Shown: piece after piece, positions 25,165 to 33,310 of the stretch | Position numbering within the stretch: the first letter of the stretch is position 1 | Layout: every line of letters begins with the position of its first letter | Origin: an uncultured Bacilli bacterium | Lineage (GTDB): Bacteria; Bacillota_I; Bacilli_A; RF39; UBA660 | Assembly (NCBI GenBank): GCA_934098435.1 | Contig: CAKOOV010000001.1 | Span: 62,001 to 126,000 of the forward strand | DNA length: 64,000 nt | Direction of reading: 5' to 3' | Position numbers and translations under genes: made by a program | The notes under the pieces: model-generated | What the model was told of the DNA's origin: nothing | Seen by the model: the letters and a program-made list of their open reading frames with translations, nothing else | Database searches by the model: none

Positions 25165-25194
25165 AAAAGTATATAATTATTTTTATATACTTTT
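25165..25194. terminator. Terminator of the HEPN-like gene
   Basis: 12-bp stem AAAAGTATATAA / TTATATACTTTT with a 6-base loop just downstream of the minus-strand gene; symmetrical, may act in both directions. Confidence 0.78.
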
Positions 25195-25200
25195 ATGGGT

Positions 25201-26646
25201 TTAATAATATTTTTTGTATTTGTTTATTTCTATTTCGTTAGGATTATATTGAATGTTATATTCTTTTTTTTCAATGCTAATTTCATTTATATTTAATGTT
25301 CTTCTTTTTACTTCTTCAATATAATATTGATAGAATTCTGTAGCTGTCACGGCACTATAAATACCTGATTTTAATGCAAAGGCAAATATATTATTAACAC
25401 TCGCAGTACAAATTTGATTAGCCTTTATATTTTCGAAAGTAATATTTCCATTTTTATATTCTATATGCATATGCCCTATAGCATGTTTTATTGTTTCTAT
25501 TATTTTGTAATTTGTTTCTTCTCCAATTTCAGGTAATGATATAAAATACTTTTTTATATCCAAGTTATCCACCTTTCTTATTTGGCTTTTTTTGCCAGTT
25601 TTAAGTTCTTTAAATAACTGTTCCATATTATATTGTACAATATTATACATAGACAAAATAGCAAGCATTTTTATTACTTCATCCGTTTTTTCTTTTGTTT
25701 TATAGTTTCCCATTGTTGTCAATAAATCTGTAGACTTATAAAAATCTATAAATATACTATATTCATCTGTATTTGGTAATGTTGATATTTTACTGTCCAC
25801 AAGTGTTATCAACGTTTGTAAACTCATTACTTGTTTTTCTTTTCCATTATTGTCTATTTTTATGTCAATATCATTATTATTTCTTATAATTGGATAAAAT
25901 TCACCATGAGAAGAGGAATTTCTTAAAAACCTAAATATAGGAATTTTAGTGGTATCAAAGCCTTTTTCTATTAAATATTCTCTCATTATTCTATATTTAT
26001 TATGTTCATGTGTTCCTCTAACATCTTCATATCTTGCTAATAACACCTCGCCAAGTGTTTGTGAATCACCATTATACTCTTTAAGTAAATTTTCTATTAA
26101 AGCTTCTGTCTTACTTTCGGGCTGTCTTAATATTTCATCTATTTTATCTCTTGTTTTTTCAAAAATTAAATTAATAAGAAAAAGTGACATATTTAATTTG
26201 AATATATTTATATTTTGATTTATTTGGGGATCATATAATTTTTTACTTATATTTCTTCTATCAACATCATTATTAATCATAAAATTTAACATTATAAAGA
26301 AATAATTAATAATCATTAAATTATATTTTGCTCTTATTAATTGTAATTTTGTTTCGTCATAGCCTTCTTCAAGCATTTTCTGAATTACATTAACTCTTAT
26401 TTGTAAATCATATTCATATAAAACATTCTTATTATCTTTAGATAATTCTAAATATTTTTTATATGTTTTATATAAATTTATTAATTCATTAGACATTGTT
26501 CCTGCTTTTGATTTAAGGAAAGGTAATCCTTCCCAAACCATTTGCTTTAATAGTTTTTCTGAATCTTCAGTTTTAATATTTTTATTATTTTCTTCTATTA
26601 TACTCAGTATTTGTTTTATTAATAATTCATTATCTTCTTTTTCCAT
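25201..26646 (-). CDS. Large HEPN-like protein, candidate RNase or defence factor
   Basis: 481 residues, unrecognised as a whole, helical and without a signal peptide. Near the middle it has RFLRNSSSHGEFYPIIRN: R242-N-S-S-S-H247 is an Rx4H motif with Asn after the Arg, the signature of HEPN ribonucleases. A second segment, TIKHAIGHMHIEYKNGNITF (about 385-404), looks like the same motif (RNALAHG type) with the catalytic Arg changed to Lys. This would be a tandem HEPN protein with one intact and one decayed site. It stands alone on the minus strand with its own terminator next to secA and uses more A-ending codons than the core genes. Defence is inference. Confidence 0.55.
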   Translation of the reverse strand: MEKEDNELLIKQILSIIEENNKNIKTEDSEKLLKQMVWEGLPFLKSKAGTMSNELINLYKTYKKYLELSKDNKNVLYEYDLQIRVNVIQKMLEEGYDETKLQLIRAKYNLMIINYFFIMLNFMINNDVDRRNISKKLYDPQINQNINIFKLNMSLFLINLIFEKTRDKIDEILRQPESKTEALIENLLKEYNGDSQTLGEVLLARYEDVRGTHEHNKYRIMREYLIEKGFDTTKIPIFRFLRNSSSHGEFYPIIRNNNDIDIKIDNNGKEKQVMSLQTLITLVDSKISTLPNTDEYSIFIDFYKSTDLLTTMGNYKTKEKTDEVIKMLAILSMYNIVQYNMEQLFKELKTGKKSQIRKVDNLDIKKYFISLPEIGEETNYKIIETIKHAIGHMHIEYKNGNITFENIKANQICTASVNNIFAFALKSGIYSAVTATEFYQYYIEEVKRRTLNINEISIEKKEYNIQYNPNEIEINKYKKYY

Positions 26647-26762
26647 ATGTTCCTCTTAATATAATTTAATTATATTTAATTATTTAATCAAAGTCTAGAT
26701 AATAACCCTATATTTACGCTTTATTTACACCAATACTAATACATTTTTATATTCACAGATTA

Positions 26763-26813
26763 TGTGGATATAATTATTTTATATTCATATCTATCAACAT
26801 ATACTGTTAATAA
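26763..26813 (+). other. DnaA-box-like sites in the 346-base gap upstream of secA
   Basis: TGTGGATAT (26763-26771; 8 of 9 to the DnaA box complement TGTGGATAA), CTATCAACA (26791-26799) and TGTTAATAA (26805-26813) lie within 51 bases. The rest of the gap (26647-26992) holds the HEPN-like gene's upstream region, the three-hairpin element at 26821-26902 and the secA leader. Confidence 0.35.
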
Positions 26814-26820
26814 CTTAGAA

Positions 26821-26902
26821 AGTTTTAAAGACTTATGGCTTTAAAACTATTTTTTGAAGACCTTAGGCTTCAAAAACACCAGAGTGACTATAGGCACGAG
26901 GT
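26821..26902 (+). repeat. Three-hairpin element, copy 2
   Basis: Hairpin 1: AGTTTTAAAG / CTTTAAAACT, apex ACTTATGG (26821-26848), 10 perfect pairs. Hairpin 2: TTTTTGAAG / CTTCAAAAA, apex ACCTTAGG (26851-26876), 9 perfect pairs. Hairpin 3: ACC-A-GA-GTG / CAC-GA-GGT, apex ACTATAGG (26878-26902), with a tandem GA/GA internal loop and one bulged A. It lies 90 bases before secA. Confidence 0.85.
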
Positions 26903-26992
26903 AAAACTATAATAAAATAAAGGAAATATTAAATATTTACTAGTTTTTTTCTTTAAAATATAGTAAAATACTATTTATAGGAGATGGTTAAA

Positions 26993-29488
26993 TTGTTTAA
27001 AGGTTTAAAGAAATTATTTGACAATGAATATAAAGAATTATATAGATTTGGAAAACTAGCGGATCAGATAGATGCTTTAGATGAAGAAATGAGTAAATTA
27101 TCCGATAAAAAATTAGCTAGTTATACTGATAAATTTAAAAAAAGATTGGAAGATGGAGAAACTCTTGAAGATATTTTGGTTGAGGCTTTTGCTGTTGTTA
27201 GAGAAGCTGCTTATAGATGTACTGGTATGAAACCTTTTTACTGTCAATTACTTGGTGGGCTTGCTATTCATTATGGTAATATTGCTGAAATGAAAACAGG
27301 TGAAGGTAAAACTCTTACTTGCGTACTTCCTGCTTATTTAAATGCTCTTGATGGAAGAGGGGTTCATATAGTTACTGTTAATGAATTCTTGTCTACTAGA
27401 GATTCTGAATGGATGGGTAGTATATTTAAGTTCTTAGGTCTTACTGTAGGTCTTAACTTAAGAGAACTTTCTTTTAAAGAAAAACAAGAAGCTTATAACT
27501 GTGATATTTTATATAGTACTAATAATGAACTTGGTTTTGATTACTTAAGAGATAACATGGTTGTAAAAAAAGAAAATAGAGTACAAAGACCACTTAACTA
27601 TTGTATTGTCGATGAGGTTGACTCTATCTTAATAGATGAGGCTAGAACTCCTCTTATTATATCTGGTGGAGTTATGCAGTCCGCTAATCTATATATTGAT
27701 GCTGATAGATATGTTAAAAGTTTAAAAGAAAATGAAGATTACATTATGGATGAAAAATCTAAGGCTGTTAGTTTAACTGATGAAGGCAGTAGAAAGGCTG
27801 AAGAACATTTTCATCTAGATAATTTATATGATATTAATAATACAGCTTTAGTACATCATATTAATCAAGCACTTAAAGCAAATTATGCTATGAGTTTAGA
27901 TGTTGACTACGTTGTACAAGATGGTGAAGTTGTTATCGTAGACCAATTTACTGGTAGACTTATGAAAGGTAGAGCCTTCTCTGATGGACTTCATCAGGCA
28001 ATTGAAGCTAAGGAAGGTGTTAAGATTCAACAAGAAACTAAGACTCTTGCTACGATTACTTTCCAAAACTACTTTAGAATGTATAATAAAATTGCTGGTA
28101 TGACAGGTACTGCGAAGACTGAAGAAGAAGAATTTAGAAATATTTATAATATGTTTGTTATTCAAATTCCTACGAATAAGCCTGTTATTAGGGAAGACGC
28201 TACTGACTTACTATATCCTGGTAAGGAAGGTAAGTATAATGCTATTATAAAAGAAATTGAAGATAGACATGCTACTGGTCAACCAGTACTAGTTGGTACT
28301 ATTGCTATTGAAACTTCCGAATTACTTAGTAAAATGCTTACTAAAAAGAAGATTCCTCATGAAGTATTAAATGCTAAGAACCATGCTAGAGAGGCTGAAA
28401 TTATTGCTCATGCTGGTGAAAAAGGTGCTGTTACTATTGCTACCAATATGGCTGGTCGTGGTACTGATATTAAACTTGGTGAAGGTGTTAAAGAACTAGG
28501 TGGTTTATGTGTTATCGGTAGTGAAAGACATGAATCTAGAAGAATAGATAATCAGCTTAGAGGTAGAAGTGGTAGACAAGGAGATCCTGGTTTTACACAA
28601 TTCTTTGTATCATTTGAAGATGACCTTCTTGTTAGATTCGGTTCTGATAGATATAAGGATATGCTTAAAAATCTAGGTTTTACCGGGGATATGGCTATTC
28701 AAAATAAGATGTTCTCTAAAACTGTTGAATCTGCTCAAAGAAAAGTTGAGGGTAATAACTTTGATATAAGAAAACAACTTCTTAACTATGATGATGTTAT
28801 GAATAATCAAAGAGAAATTATCTATGGTAAGAGAAATGAAATATTAGATAATGATTCTATTCATGAAACAGTTCTTAATGGTTTTAAGGAATATATTAGT
28901 GATATTGTTAATTCACATTTAGTGGAGAGTAATAAACTAAAAGAAAATGATTATAGTGAAATACTTGAAGCAGTAAATGAAAACTTACTTAGAAAATATA
29001 GAATTAACTTATCTGAAATTAATGGTAAACATCCTAGTGAAGTTATTGATTTGATATATGAAAATGCTCTAAAGGATTATGAAGAAAAATTAGAAGATAT
29101 TCCAGAAGAAGTTAGAGATGAGTTTGAAAAGGCTATTTCTCTTAGGGTTATTGATAATTACTGGATGGAACATATTTCTACGATGAGTCATTTAAGAGAT
29201 GGTATTGGTCTTAGAGGTTATGCTAATACTAGTCCTCTACAAGCATATACAATGGAAGGATATCAGTTATTTGATGAAATGCTTGCCAGAATTAATAAAG
29301 ATATTAGTGTTTATCTATTAAAATCTGAAATTAGACAAAATATTGAGAGAAAACAAGTTGCTAAGAATACTGTAACAAATGATAGCAAGGACCATGCTAA
29401 GGTACAAAAGAAAAGTACTAAAGTTGGTAGAAATGATCTATGTCCTTGTGGCAGTGGTAAGAAATATAAACAATGTTGTGGTAAATAG
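26993..29488 (+). CDS. secA: Preprotein translocase ATPase SecA
   Basis: Motor that drives secretory proteins through SecYEG. About 831 residues. Walker A MKTGEGKT, DEVDSILIDEA, TNMAGRGTDI, and GSERHESRRIDNQLRGRSGR (motif VI) are intact, and the C-terminus has the SEC-C zinc site CPCGSGKKYKQCCGK. TTG 26993 is preferred: AGGAG (26979-26983) touches ATG 26984 directly but is 9 bases from the TTG, and the protein then starts LFKGLKKLFDNEYKEL as SecA does. Behind it lie three further copies of its SEC-C tail (see 29652, 30514, 31236). Confidence 0.95.
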   Translation: MFKGLKKLFDNEYKELYRFGKLADQIDALDEEMSKLSDKKLASYTDKFKKRLEDGETLEDILVEAFAVVREAAYRCTGMKPFYCQLLGGLAIHYGNIAEMKTGEGKTLTCVLPAYLNALDGRGVHIVTVNEFLSTRDSEWMGSIFKFLGLTVGLNLRELSFKEKQEAYNCDILYSTNNELGFDYLRDNMVVKKENRVQRPLNYCIVDEVDSILIDEARTPLIISGGVMQSANLYIDADRYVKSLKENEDYIMDEKSKAVSLTDEGSRKAEEHFHLDNLYDINNTALVHHINQALKANYAMSLDVDYVVQDGEVVIVDQFTGRLMKGRAFSDGLHQAIEAKEGVKIQQETKTLATITFQNYFRMYNKIAGMTGTAKTEEEEFRNIYNMFVIQIPTNKPVIREDATDLLYPGKEGKYNAIIKEIEDRHATGQPVLVGTIAIETSELLSKMLTKKKIPHEVLNAKNHAREAEIIAHAGEKGAVTIATNMAGRGTDIKLGEGVKELGGLCVIGSERHESRRIDNQLRGRSGRQGDPGFTQFFVSFEDDLLVRFGSDRYKDMLKNLGFTGDMAIQNKMFSKTVESAQRKVEGNNFDIRKQLLNYDDVMNNQREIIYGKRNEILDNDSIHETVLNGFKEYISDIVNSHLVESNKLKENDYSEILEAVNENLLRKYRINLSEINGKHPSEVIDLIYENALKDYEEKLEDIPEEVRDEFEKAISLRVIDNYWMEHISTMSHLRDGIGLRGYANTSPLQAYTMEGYQLFDEMLARINKDISVYLLKSEIRQNIERKQVAKNTVTNDSKDHAKVQKKSTKVGRNDLCPCGSGKKYKQCCGK

Positions 29489-29560
29489 CTTGTTTTATAA
29501 AAGTTTGTGAGTTTCTCAATAGTCAAAAAAAGGCAAAAAATTGTGCACATAACGCCATTT

Positions 29561-29698
29561 GTGCACATTTTGTGCTCATAAATGAAAAATATGTAATACT
29601 ATCTATGCTTCATAGTGTTATATGTACTGGAAAAAAGTAATCTTTGAGTTTGGTAAGAATTATAAACAACGTTGTAGTAAATAGTTTGTTTTATAAAA
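29561..29698 (+). repeat. Direct repeat unit A (with SEC-C tail remnant)
   Basis: Consists of GTGCACATTTTGTGCTCA (29561-29578), a diverged 42-base block TAATACTAT...ACTGGAAAAA (29594-29635, itself a hairpin) and a SEC-C tail remnant. Unit B at 30360-30555 has the same three parts in the same order: the first part is identical over 18 bases and the second matches at roughly four of five positions. The two units flank the YjjX-like gene. An extra TGTGCACA occurs at 29542. Confidence 0.75.
29652..29698 (+). pseudogene. secA 3'-end duplicate 1
   Basis: 47 bases matching the end of secA and its downstream flank (29456-29502) at 43 of 47 positions, including the stop codon and the following TTGTTTTATAAAA. 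It would read GKNYKQRCSK-stop, with zinc Cys lost, and no start, so it is a remnant. Confidence 0.85.
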
Positions 29699-29716
29699 AA
29701 ATAGGATGGTGAAAAT

Positions 29717-30301
29717 ATGAAAATAGTTTTAGGTTCTATGAATGTTTCTAAACAAAGGTCAATTTTAATTGCAATGAACGAATTAGGATTTGATGATATT
29801 TCTATTGTCCCTGTTAATGTTAATTCTTTAGTAAGTTCTAAACCTATTAATGATGAAACTTTAATAGGTGCAAAAAATAGAAATCATGGTTTATATAATT
29901 ATTGCATGGAAAATGATATTTCATTTGATTTACTAATTAGTATTGAGGGTGGATATGAACAGATAGATAATACATATTTTATTGTTACTTATGCATCAAT
30001 ATTAGACCAAAATGGTAATGAATTTATAGGAAAATCAAGTGGTCTTCAAATTACTGAAAGAATGTTTAATTATGTTAAAGATGGAAAATCTTTGAATAAA
30101 GTTATTGAATGTATTCTTGGTAATAGTAGTAATAAAAAAGATAATGGAATAACTGGATACCTAACAACTGGGTATTATAGGAGAGATATATTTGAATCCT
30201 CAGCAGTTATAAGTGCAATGGAAACTTTATTAAATTTTAAATCAAATTACAAAAAATTAGATAAAAAAATAGATAAAACACATAACGTTGAAAAAATTTG
30301 A
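29717..30301 (+). CDS. Inosine/xanthosine triphosphatase, YjjX/DUF84 family
   Basis: 194 residues. The NTPase fold of the YjjX family is visible: IVLGSMNVSKQRSI at the start, SSKPINDETLIGAKNRNHG, SIEGGYEQ with the metal-binding Glu, and GITGYLTTGYYRRDIFESSAV. It removes non-canonical purine triphosphates (ITP, XTP) from the nucleotide pool. Site TAGGATGG before ATG 29717. It lies between direct repeat units A and B behind secA and uses more A-ending codons than core genes, so it appears to be carried cargo. All expected motifs are present, so it may be functional. Confidence 0.82.
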   Translation: MKIVLGSMNVSKQRSILIAMNELGFDDISIVPVNVNSLVSSKPINDETLIGAKNRNHGLYNYCMENDISFDLLISIEGGYEQIDNTYFIVTYASILDQNGNEFIGKSSGLQITERMFNYVKDGKSLNKVIECILGNSSNKKDNGITGYLTTGYYRRDIFESSAVISAMETLLNFKSNYKKLDKKIDKTHNVEKI

Positions 30302-30359
30302 AATAATTAGTAATATCATATATGATGTTATGCATTTTTGAATATGTGATGGGAACAAT

Positions 30360-30555
30360 GTGCACATTTTGTGCTCACAGACTAAAAAATGTATGGTAAA
30401 AATAATACTATATGTAACATTTATACCAATACTGTTCAGACCTTTTAAACCTTGAAAAACCTATAATACTATACATACTTCATAGTATCATATATACTGA
30501 AAAAGGATGAACTTGTGGCAGTGGACGCAAGTATAAACAGTGCTGTGGAAAGTAA
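30360..30555 (+). repeat. Direct repeat unit B (with SEC-C tail remnant)
   Basis: Counterpart of unit A: GTGCACATTTTGTGCTCA (30360-30377), the hairpin block TAATACTAT...ACTGAAAAA (30464-30503) and a SEC-C tail. It is about 58 bases longer than unit A because of extra AT-rich sequence in the middle. The 430-base gap from 30302 to 30731 contains this unit, the terminator at 30554 and nothing else recognisable. Confidence 0.7.
30514..30555 (+). pseudogene. secA 3'-end remnant 2 (SEC-C tail)
   Basis: Reads CGSGRKYKQCCGK-stop in frame, with the zinc Cys kept, but no gene precedes it. The codons differ from secA (CGC, AAG, CAG, TGC instead of AGT-rich, T-ending choices), so it seems to derive from the secA of a different strain or species rather than from a copy of the resident gene. 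Confidence 0.8.
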
Positions 30556-30595
30556 GCTCGCTAAGTCTTATAAATAAAGGACTTGCGAGCTTTTT
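30554..30595 (+). terminator. Terminator after SEC-C remnant 2
   Basis: Long stem AAGCTCGC-T-AAGTC / GACTT-GCGAGCTT with one bulge, then five T. It is richer in GC than neighbouring terminators, and probably came with the foreign secA end. Confidence 0.85.
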
Positions 30596-30731
30596 GCTAC
30601 TTACAATTTTTAGGTAATTTTAACTTAAAAAAAGCGTTTAGATAAGTTTTTTTGCCCAAATCAGCCTTAAAATTTAAAAAGTGTGTTATAATTTTAAAAA
30701 ATATGTTACAATATTATTAGGAGGAATTACT

Positions 30732-30995
30732 ATGGAGGATAAAAATATTATTTATAATAAAACAAATGATAATATAACACCAATTGATACATCAGCAAAA
30801 GACTTTGCTTTTGAAGCTGATGCAGCAAATACAAGAAGACAAATGGAAGAAAGTGCTAGAGTTATGAATCAATCAATTGATACATCAGCAAAAGATTTTG
30901 CTTTAAAAGCTGAATTAGAAAAAGCAAAAAGAGCACTACTAGAAGAGCAACAAGCTATGTATCAAGATATTGATGTAACACATAAAACTAGATAA
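30732..30995 (+). CDS. Small protein with internal repeats, probably acquired
   Basis: 87 residues, no recognised family. Two copies of a roughly 30-residue unit beginning IDTSAKDFA (near residues 18 and 50), each followed by a charged helix (ADAANTRRQMEESARVMNQ; KAELEKAKRALLEEQQAMYQ), and a partial third start IDVTHK at the end, so a repetitive helical protein is expected. ATG 30732 follows AGGAGGA at ideal spacing. Codons TCA, ACA and GCA dominate, unlike the TCT/ACT/GCT of the core genes. It lies between SEC-C remnants 2 and 3. Confidence 0.7.
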   Translation: MEDKNIIYNKTNDNITPIDTSAKDFAFEADAANTRRQMEESARVMNQSIDTSAKDFALKAELEKAKRALLEEQQAMYQDIDVTHKTR

Positions 30996-31008
30996 AAAAT
31001 AAATTTAT

Positions 31009-31036
31009 GAATTCAGTCTTTGAATTCTTTTTATTT
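31009..31036 (+). terminator. Terminator after repeat-protein gene
   Basis: Short stem GAATTC / GAATTC with T run after it. Confidence 0.6.
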
Positions 31037-31235
31037 TGATAACAAATCAAAAGATAATATATGAAAAAAATAATTGCTAAATCTATTTTTTTAGATAAGT
31101 TATTAGATAAGTTTAAACTGCATTGTCAGAAAATTAGACATAACTTTTTTACAATTTCTGAGTAATTTATTAAAACTTATGAGTAAGAAAGACCAATTTT
31201 AAAGCAAGAAATTACAAGGCTGTTTTAATGGTTTG

Positions 31236-31280
31236 CCTTGTGGATCTGGGAAAAAATATAAGAACTGCTGCGGAAAGTAA
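31236..31280 (+). pseudogene. secA 3'-end remnant 3 (SEC-C tail)
   Basis: Reads PCGSGKKYKNCCGK-stop with no gene in front. Synonymous differences from secA and from remnant 2 (GGA TCT GGG, TGC TGC) suggest a third source. It marks the right end of the zone behind secA. The 382-base gap from 30996 to 31377 otherwise holds two terminators and the ECF promoter region. Confidence 0.8.
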
Positions 31281-31297
31281 GATAAATAAATAAAAGT

Positions 31298-31331
31298 AGA
31301 TACATTTTATATTAAAGTGTATCTTTTTTTG
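31298..31331 (+). terminator. Terminator after SEC-C remnant 3
   Basis: AGATACA / TGTATCT outer stem with inner TTT / AAA pairing, followed by seven T. Confidence 0.75.
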
Positions 31332-31357
31332 AAACTTTTTTATTGATATATGGGATA
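31330..31357 (+). promoter_or_regulatory. Possible ECF-type autoregulated promoter
   Basis: TGAAAC (31330-31335), a typical ECF -35 core, lies 42 bases before the sigma gene; GGGATAAT follows after 16 bases where a -10 would be. Autoregulation is inferred only from this motif. Confidence 0.35.
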
Positions 31358-31377
31358 ATTATAGTGTAGGTGATAAT

Positions 31378-31917
31378 ATGACTAGTCAAACAAACCTAGA
31401 TAAGTTTAATGAATTTTATAAAGAAACTTACTCTAATATTCTTAGATATATTATTATTAAATGTCATAATATTAATGATGTAAATGATATTATTCAAGAT
31501 GTTTATTTAGAGTTATGGAAAATTATGAATAAGAAAAATATTGATGATACTAATATTAATAGTTATTTAATTGGAATTGCTATTAATAAAATTAAGAAGT
31601 ATTATTCTTTAGTTATGAGAATAAGAGATATTTCTTTATTTGATAAAAATAATAATGACTTAGAAATTATAGATGAAATAAGTTCTTCATTTAATATTGA
31701 AGATTTAATTATTAAAGACGAAGAATGGAAATCAATATGGAATTTTATTAAAAAGAAAAAGAATCAAGATGTTCAAAAAGTATTTTATTTATATTACAAA
31801 GAAGAAATGACTATTAAGGAAATTAGCAAATTACTTAATATTAAAGAATCTTATATTAAAAATCTTATTTATAGAACTTTGAATGAATTATGCTTATATT
31901 TTAAGGAGTGTGATTAA
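31378..31917 (+). CDS. ECF-type RNA polymerase sigma factor
   Basis: 179 residues with region 2 (FKETYSNILRYIIIKCHNINDVNDIIQDVYLELWKIM; the DxxQDVxLxxW core binds RNA polymerase) and region 4 (VFYLYYKEEMTIKEISKLLNIKESYIKNLIYRTLNEL), with nothing between but a linker, which is the ECF layout. TAGGTGAT precedes the ATG. The next gene, starting one base after its stop, encodes a single-pass membrane protein and is the likely regulator or target. The signal is unknown. Confidence 0.88.
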   Translation: MTSQTNLDKFNEFYKETYSNILRYIIIKCHNINDVNDIIQDVYLELWKIMNKKNIDDTNINSYLIGIAINKIKKYYSLVMRIRDISLFDKNNNDLEIIDEISSSFNIEDLIIKDEEWKSIWNFIKKKKNQDVQKVFYLYYKEEMTIKEISKLLNIKESYIKNLIYRTLNELCLYFKECD

Positions 31918-31918
31918 A

Positions 31919-32611
31919 ATGACTAATAGAGATAAATTAAATAAAGTTATAACAAATGATTTTGATATAAATAATAATTATACTTATATTAGAAAGAAAA
32001 TGGAAAGAGGTAATAAAATGAATAAAATATTTAAATATAGTCTAGTCCCTATGGCTATAGTTATAACTATGACTGGTGTATTTCTTTTAAATAAAAAGAG
32101 TATTACAAATAATGTATTAGATAGTAATGTTAAAAATAATGATGTTATTATTTTTAATAATATTGATAACAATTTTGATAATGCTAAGTTAGATATTGAT
32201 GGAAGAAGTGAAGATATAACTACTGATGATTTATATAAAATATATCCATTACTTAAAGATATTGTAGTACCAAATGACTATAATATAAATGGAATAATTA
32301 AATGCTATTTATTCAATGAGGATACTGGTAAATATGATAAATTATATGGATATAATATTATTTATAGTGGTGGTAATAATAAATATATAGATATATTTAT
32401 TTTAATAGATACCACTAAGAGACTTAGATGTTTTAGTATTGATACTGATGAAATGAAGAGTTCTATAATTAATGGTAATAGTATTAAGATTATGGGTGAA
32501 GATAAATATTATTATGCTATATTTAGTTACGATAATATTAACTTTGACATTGAAACTACTGGAATATCAGAGGAAGAATTTATTCAGTTAATAAAATCTA
32601 TTGTTAAATAA
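31919..32611 (+). CDS. Single-pass membrane protein, possible anti-sigma factor
   Basis: 230 residues: cytoplasmic N-terminus of about 45 (MTNRDKLNKVITNDFDINNN...), one membrane helix (YSLVPMAIVITMTGVFLL, about 52-69) and an exterior domain of about 155 residues. The layout and position directly behind an ECF sigma gene fit an anti-sigma factor, but no zinc HxxxCxxC motif is present, so this is inference. ATG 31919 is chosen because AAGGAGTG lies 9 bases upstream. Confidence 0.62.
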   Translation: MTNRDKLNKVITNDFDINNNYTYIRKKMERGNKMNKIFKYSLVPMAIVITMTGVFLLNKKSITNNVLDSNVKNNDVIIFNNIDNNFDNAKLDIDGRSEDITTDDLYKIYPLLKDIVVPNDYNINGIIKCYLFNEDTGKYDKLYGYNIIYSGGNNKYIDIFILIDTTKRLRCFSIDTDEMKSSIINGNSIKIMGEDKYYYAIFSYDNINFDIETTGISEEEFIQLIKSIVK

Positions 32612-32617
32612 TTTTGT

Positions 32618-32646
32618 CTATCAACAGTTTTTGTTGATAGTTTTTC
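32618..32646 (+). terminator. Terminator (TATCAACA stem)
   Basis: Stem CTATCAACA / TGTTGATAG, loop GTTTT, then T-rich sequence. Same stem as the terminators at 25113, 34262 and 37459. Confidence 0.88.
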
Positions 32647-32679
32647 TATTATAGTGATATAATTATTAGGGATGACCGT

Positions 32680-33186
32680 ATGAAAGAAAAAGAATTTGAT
32701 TTAATAATAAATGACTTGGTAAATAATAAAACAGTACTAGAAATGAAGAAATATTATCAACATGGTAGTACTAGTTGTTTTGAACACTGCTACAACGTAG
32801 CTTATATCTGCTACAAGATGGCTAAAAAATTAGGATGGGATTCTGTTAGTGCTGCTAGAGGGGCTATGCTTCATGATTTATTTTTATATGATTGGAGAAT
32901 TCCTAAAAAAAATAGAGTAAATAAAAAGATGCATGCATTTACTCATGGAGAGATTGCCCTTAATAACGCTAATAAATTATTTAAGCTTAATGATACCGAA
33001 AAAGATATGATACTTAGACATATGTGGCCCGTCACTTTAAGAATGCCTAAAACTAAAGAGGGATTTTTATTAACACTTGTAGATAAGTACTGTGCTATTA
33101 TCGAGACTAAGAATGATATGATGTACAACCTTATTAAAATATATTATTTTAATTATTTATATATTGCAATAATTTTAACATTTTGA
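32680..33186 (+). CDS. HD-domain phosphohydrolase
   Basis: 168 residues with a complete HD set: FEHCYNVAYICYKMAKKLG (first His), AMLHDLFLYDW (His-Asp), HAFTHGEIAL and ILRHMWPVT (middle His), and LVDKYCAIIET (distal Asp). It resembles small clostridial HD hydrolases of unknown substrate. The last 25 residues (NLIKIYYFNYLYIAIILTF) are hydrophobic and do not look like the family tail; the C-terminus may have been altered by a frameshift or replacement. Confidence 0.8.
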   Translation: MKEKEFDLIINDLVNNKTVLEMKKYYQHGSTSCFEHCYNVAYICYKMAKKLGWDSVSAARGAMLHDLFLYDWRIPKKNRVNKKMHAFTHGEIALNNANKLFKLNDTEKDMILRHMWPVTLRMPKTKEGFLLTLVDKYCAIIETKNDMMYNLIKIYYFNYLYIAIILTF

Positions 33187-33310
33187 AATATATAAAAGAA
33201 TGTAAATTAATTTTTTATATATTTTTGATGTGAAATAAAATAATATATTAATATTCTTAATTGCATATATGATATAATTAAAGAGAAATATATATTTATG
33301 GAGGAATTTA

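Noticed and set aside
33100..33186. Certain frameshift at the end of the HD gene at 32680
   Set aside because: The tail looks unlike the family, but without relatives I cannot tell a frameshift from divergence, so it is only noted in the feature.
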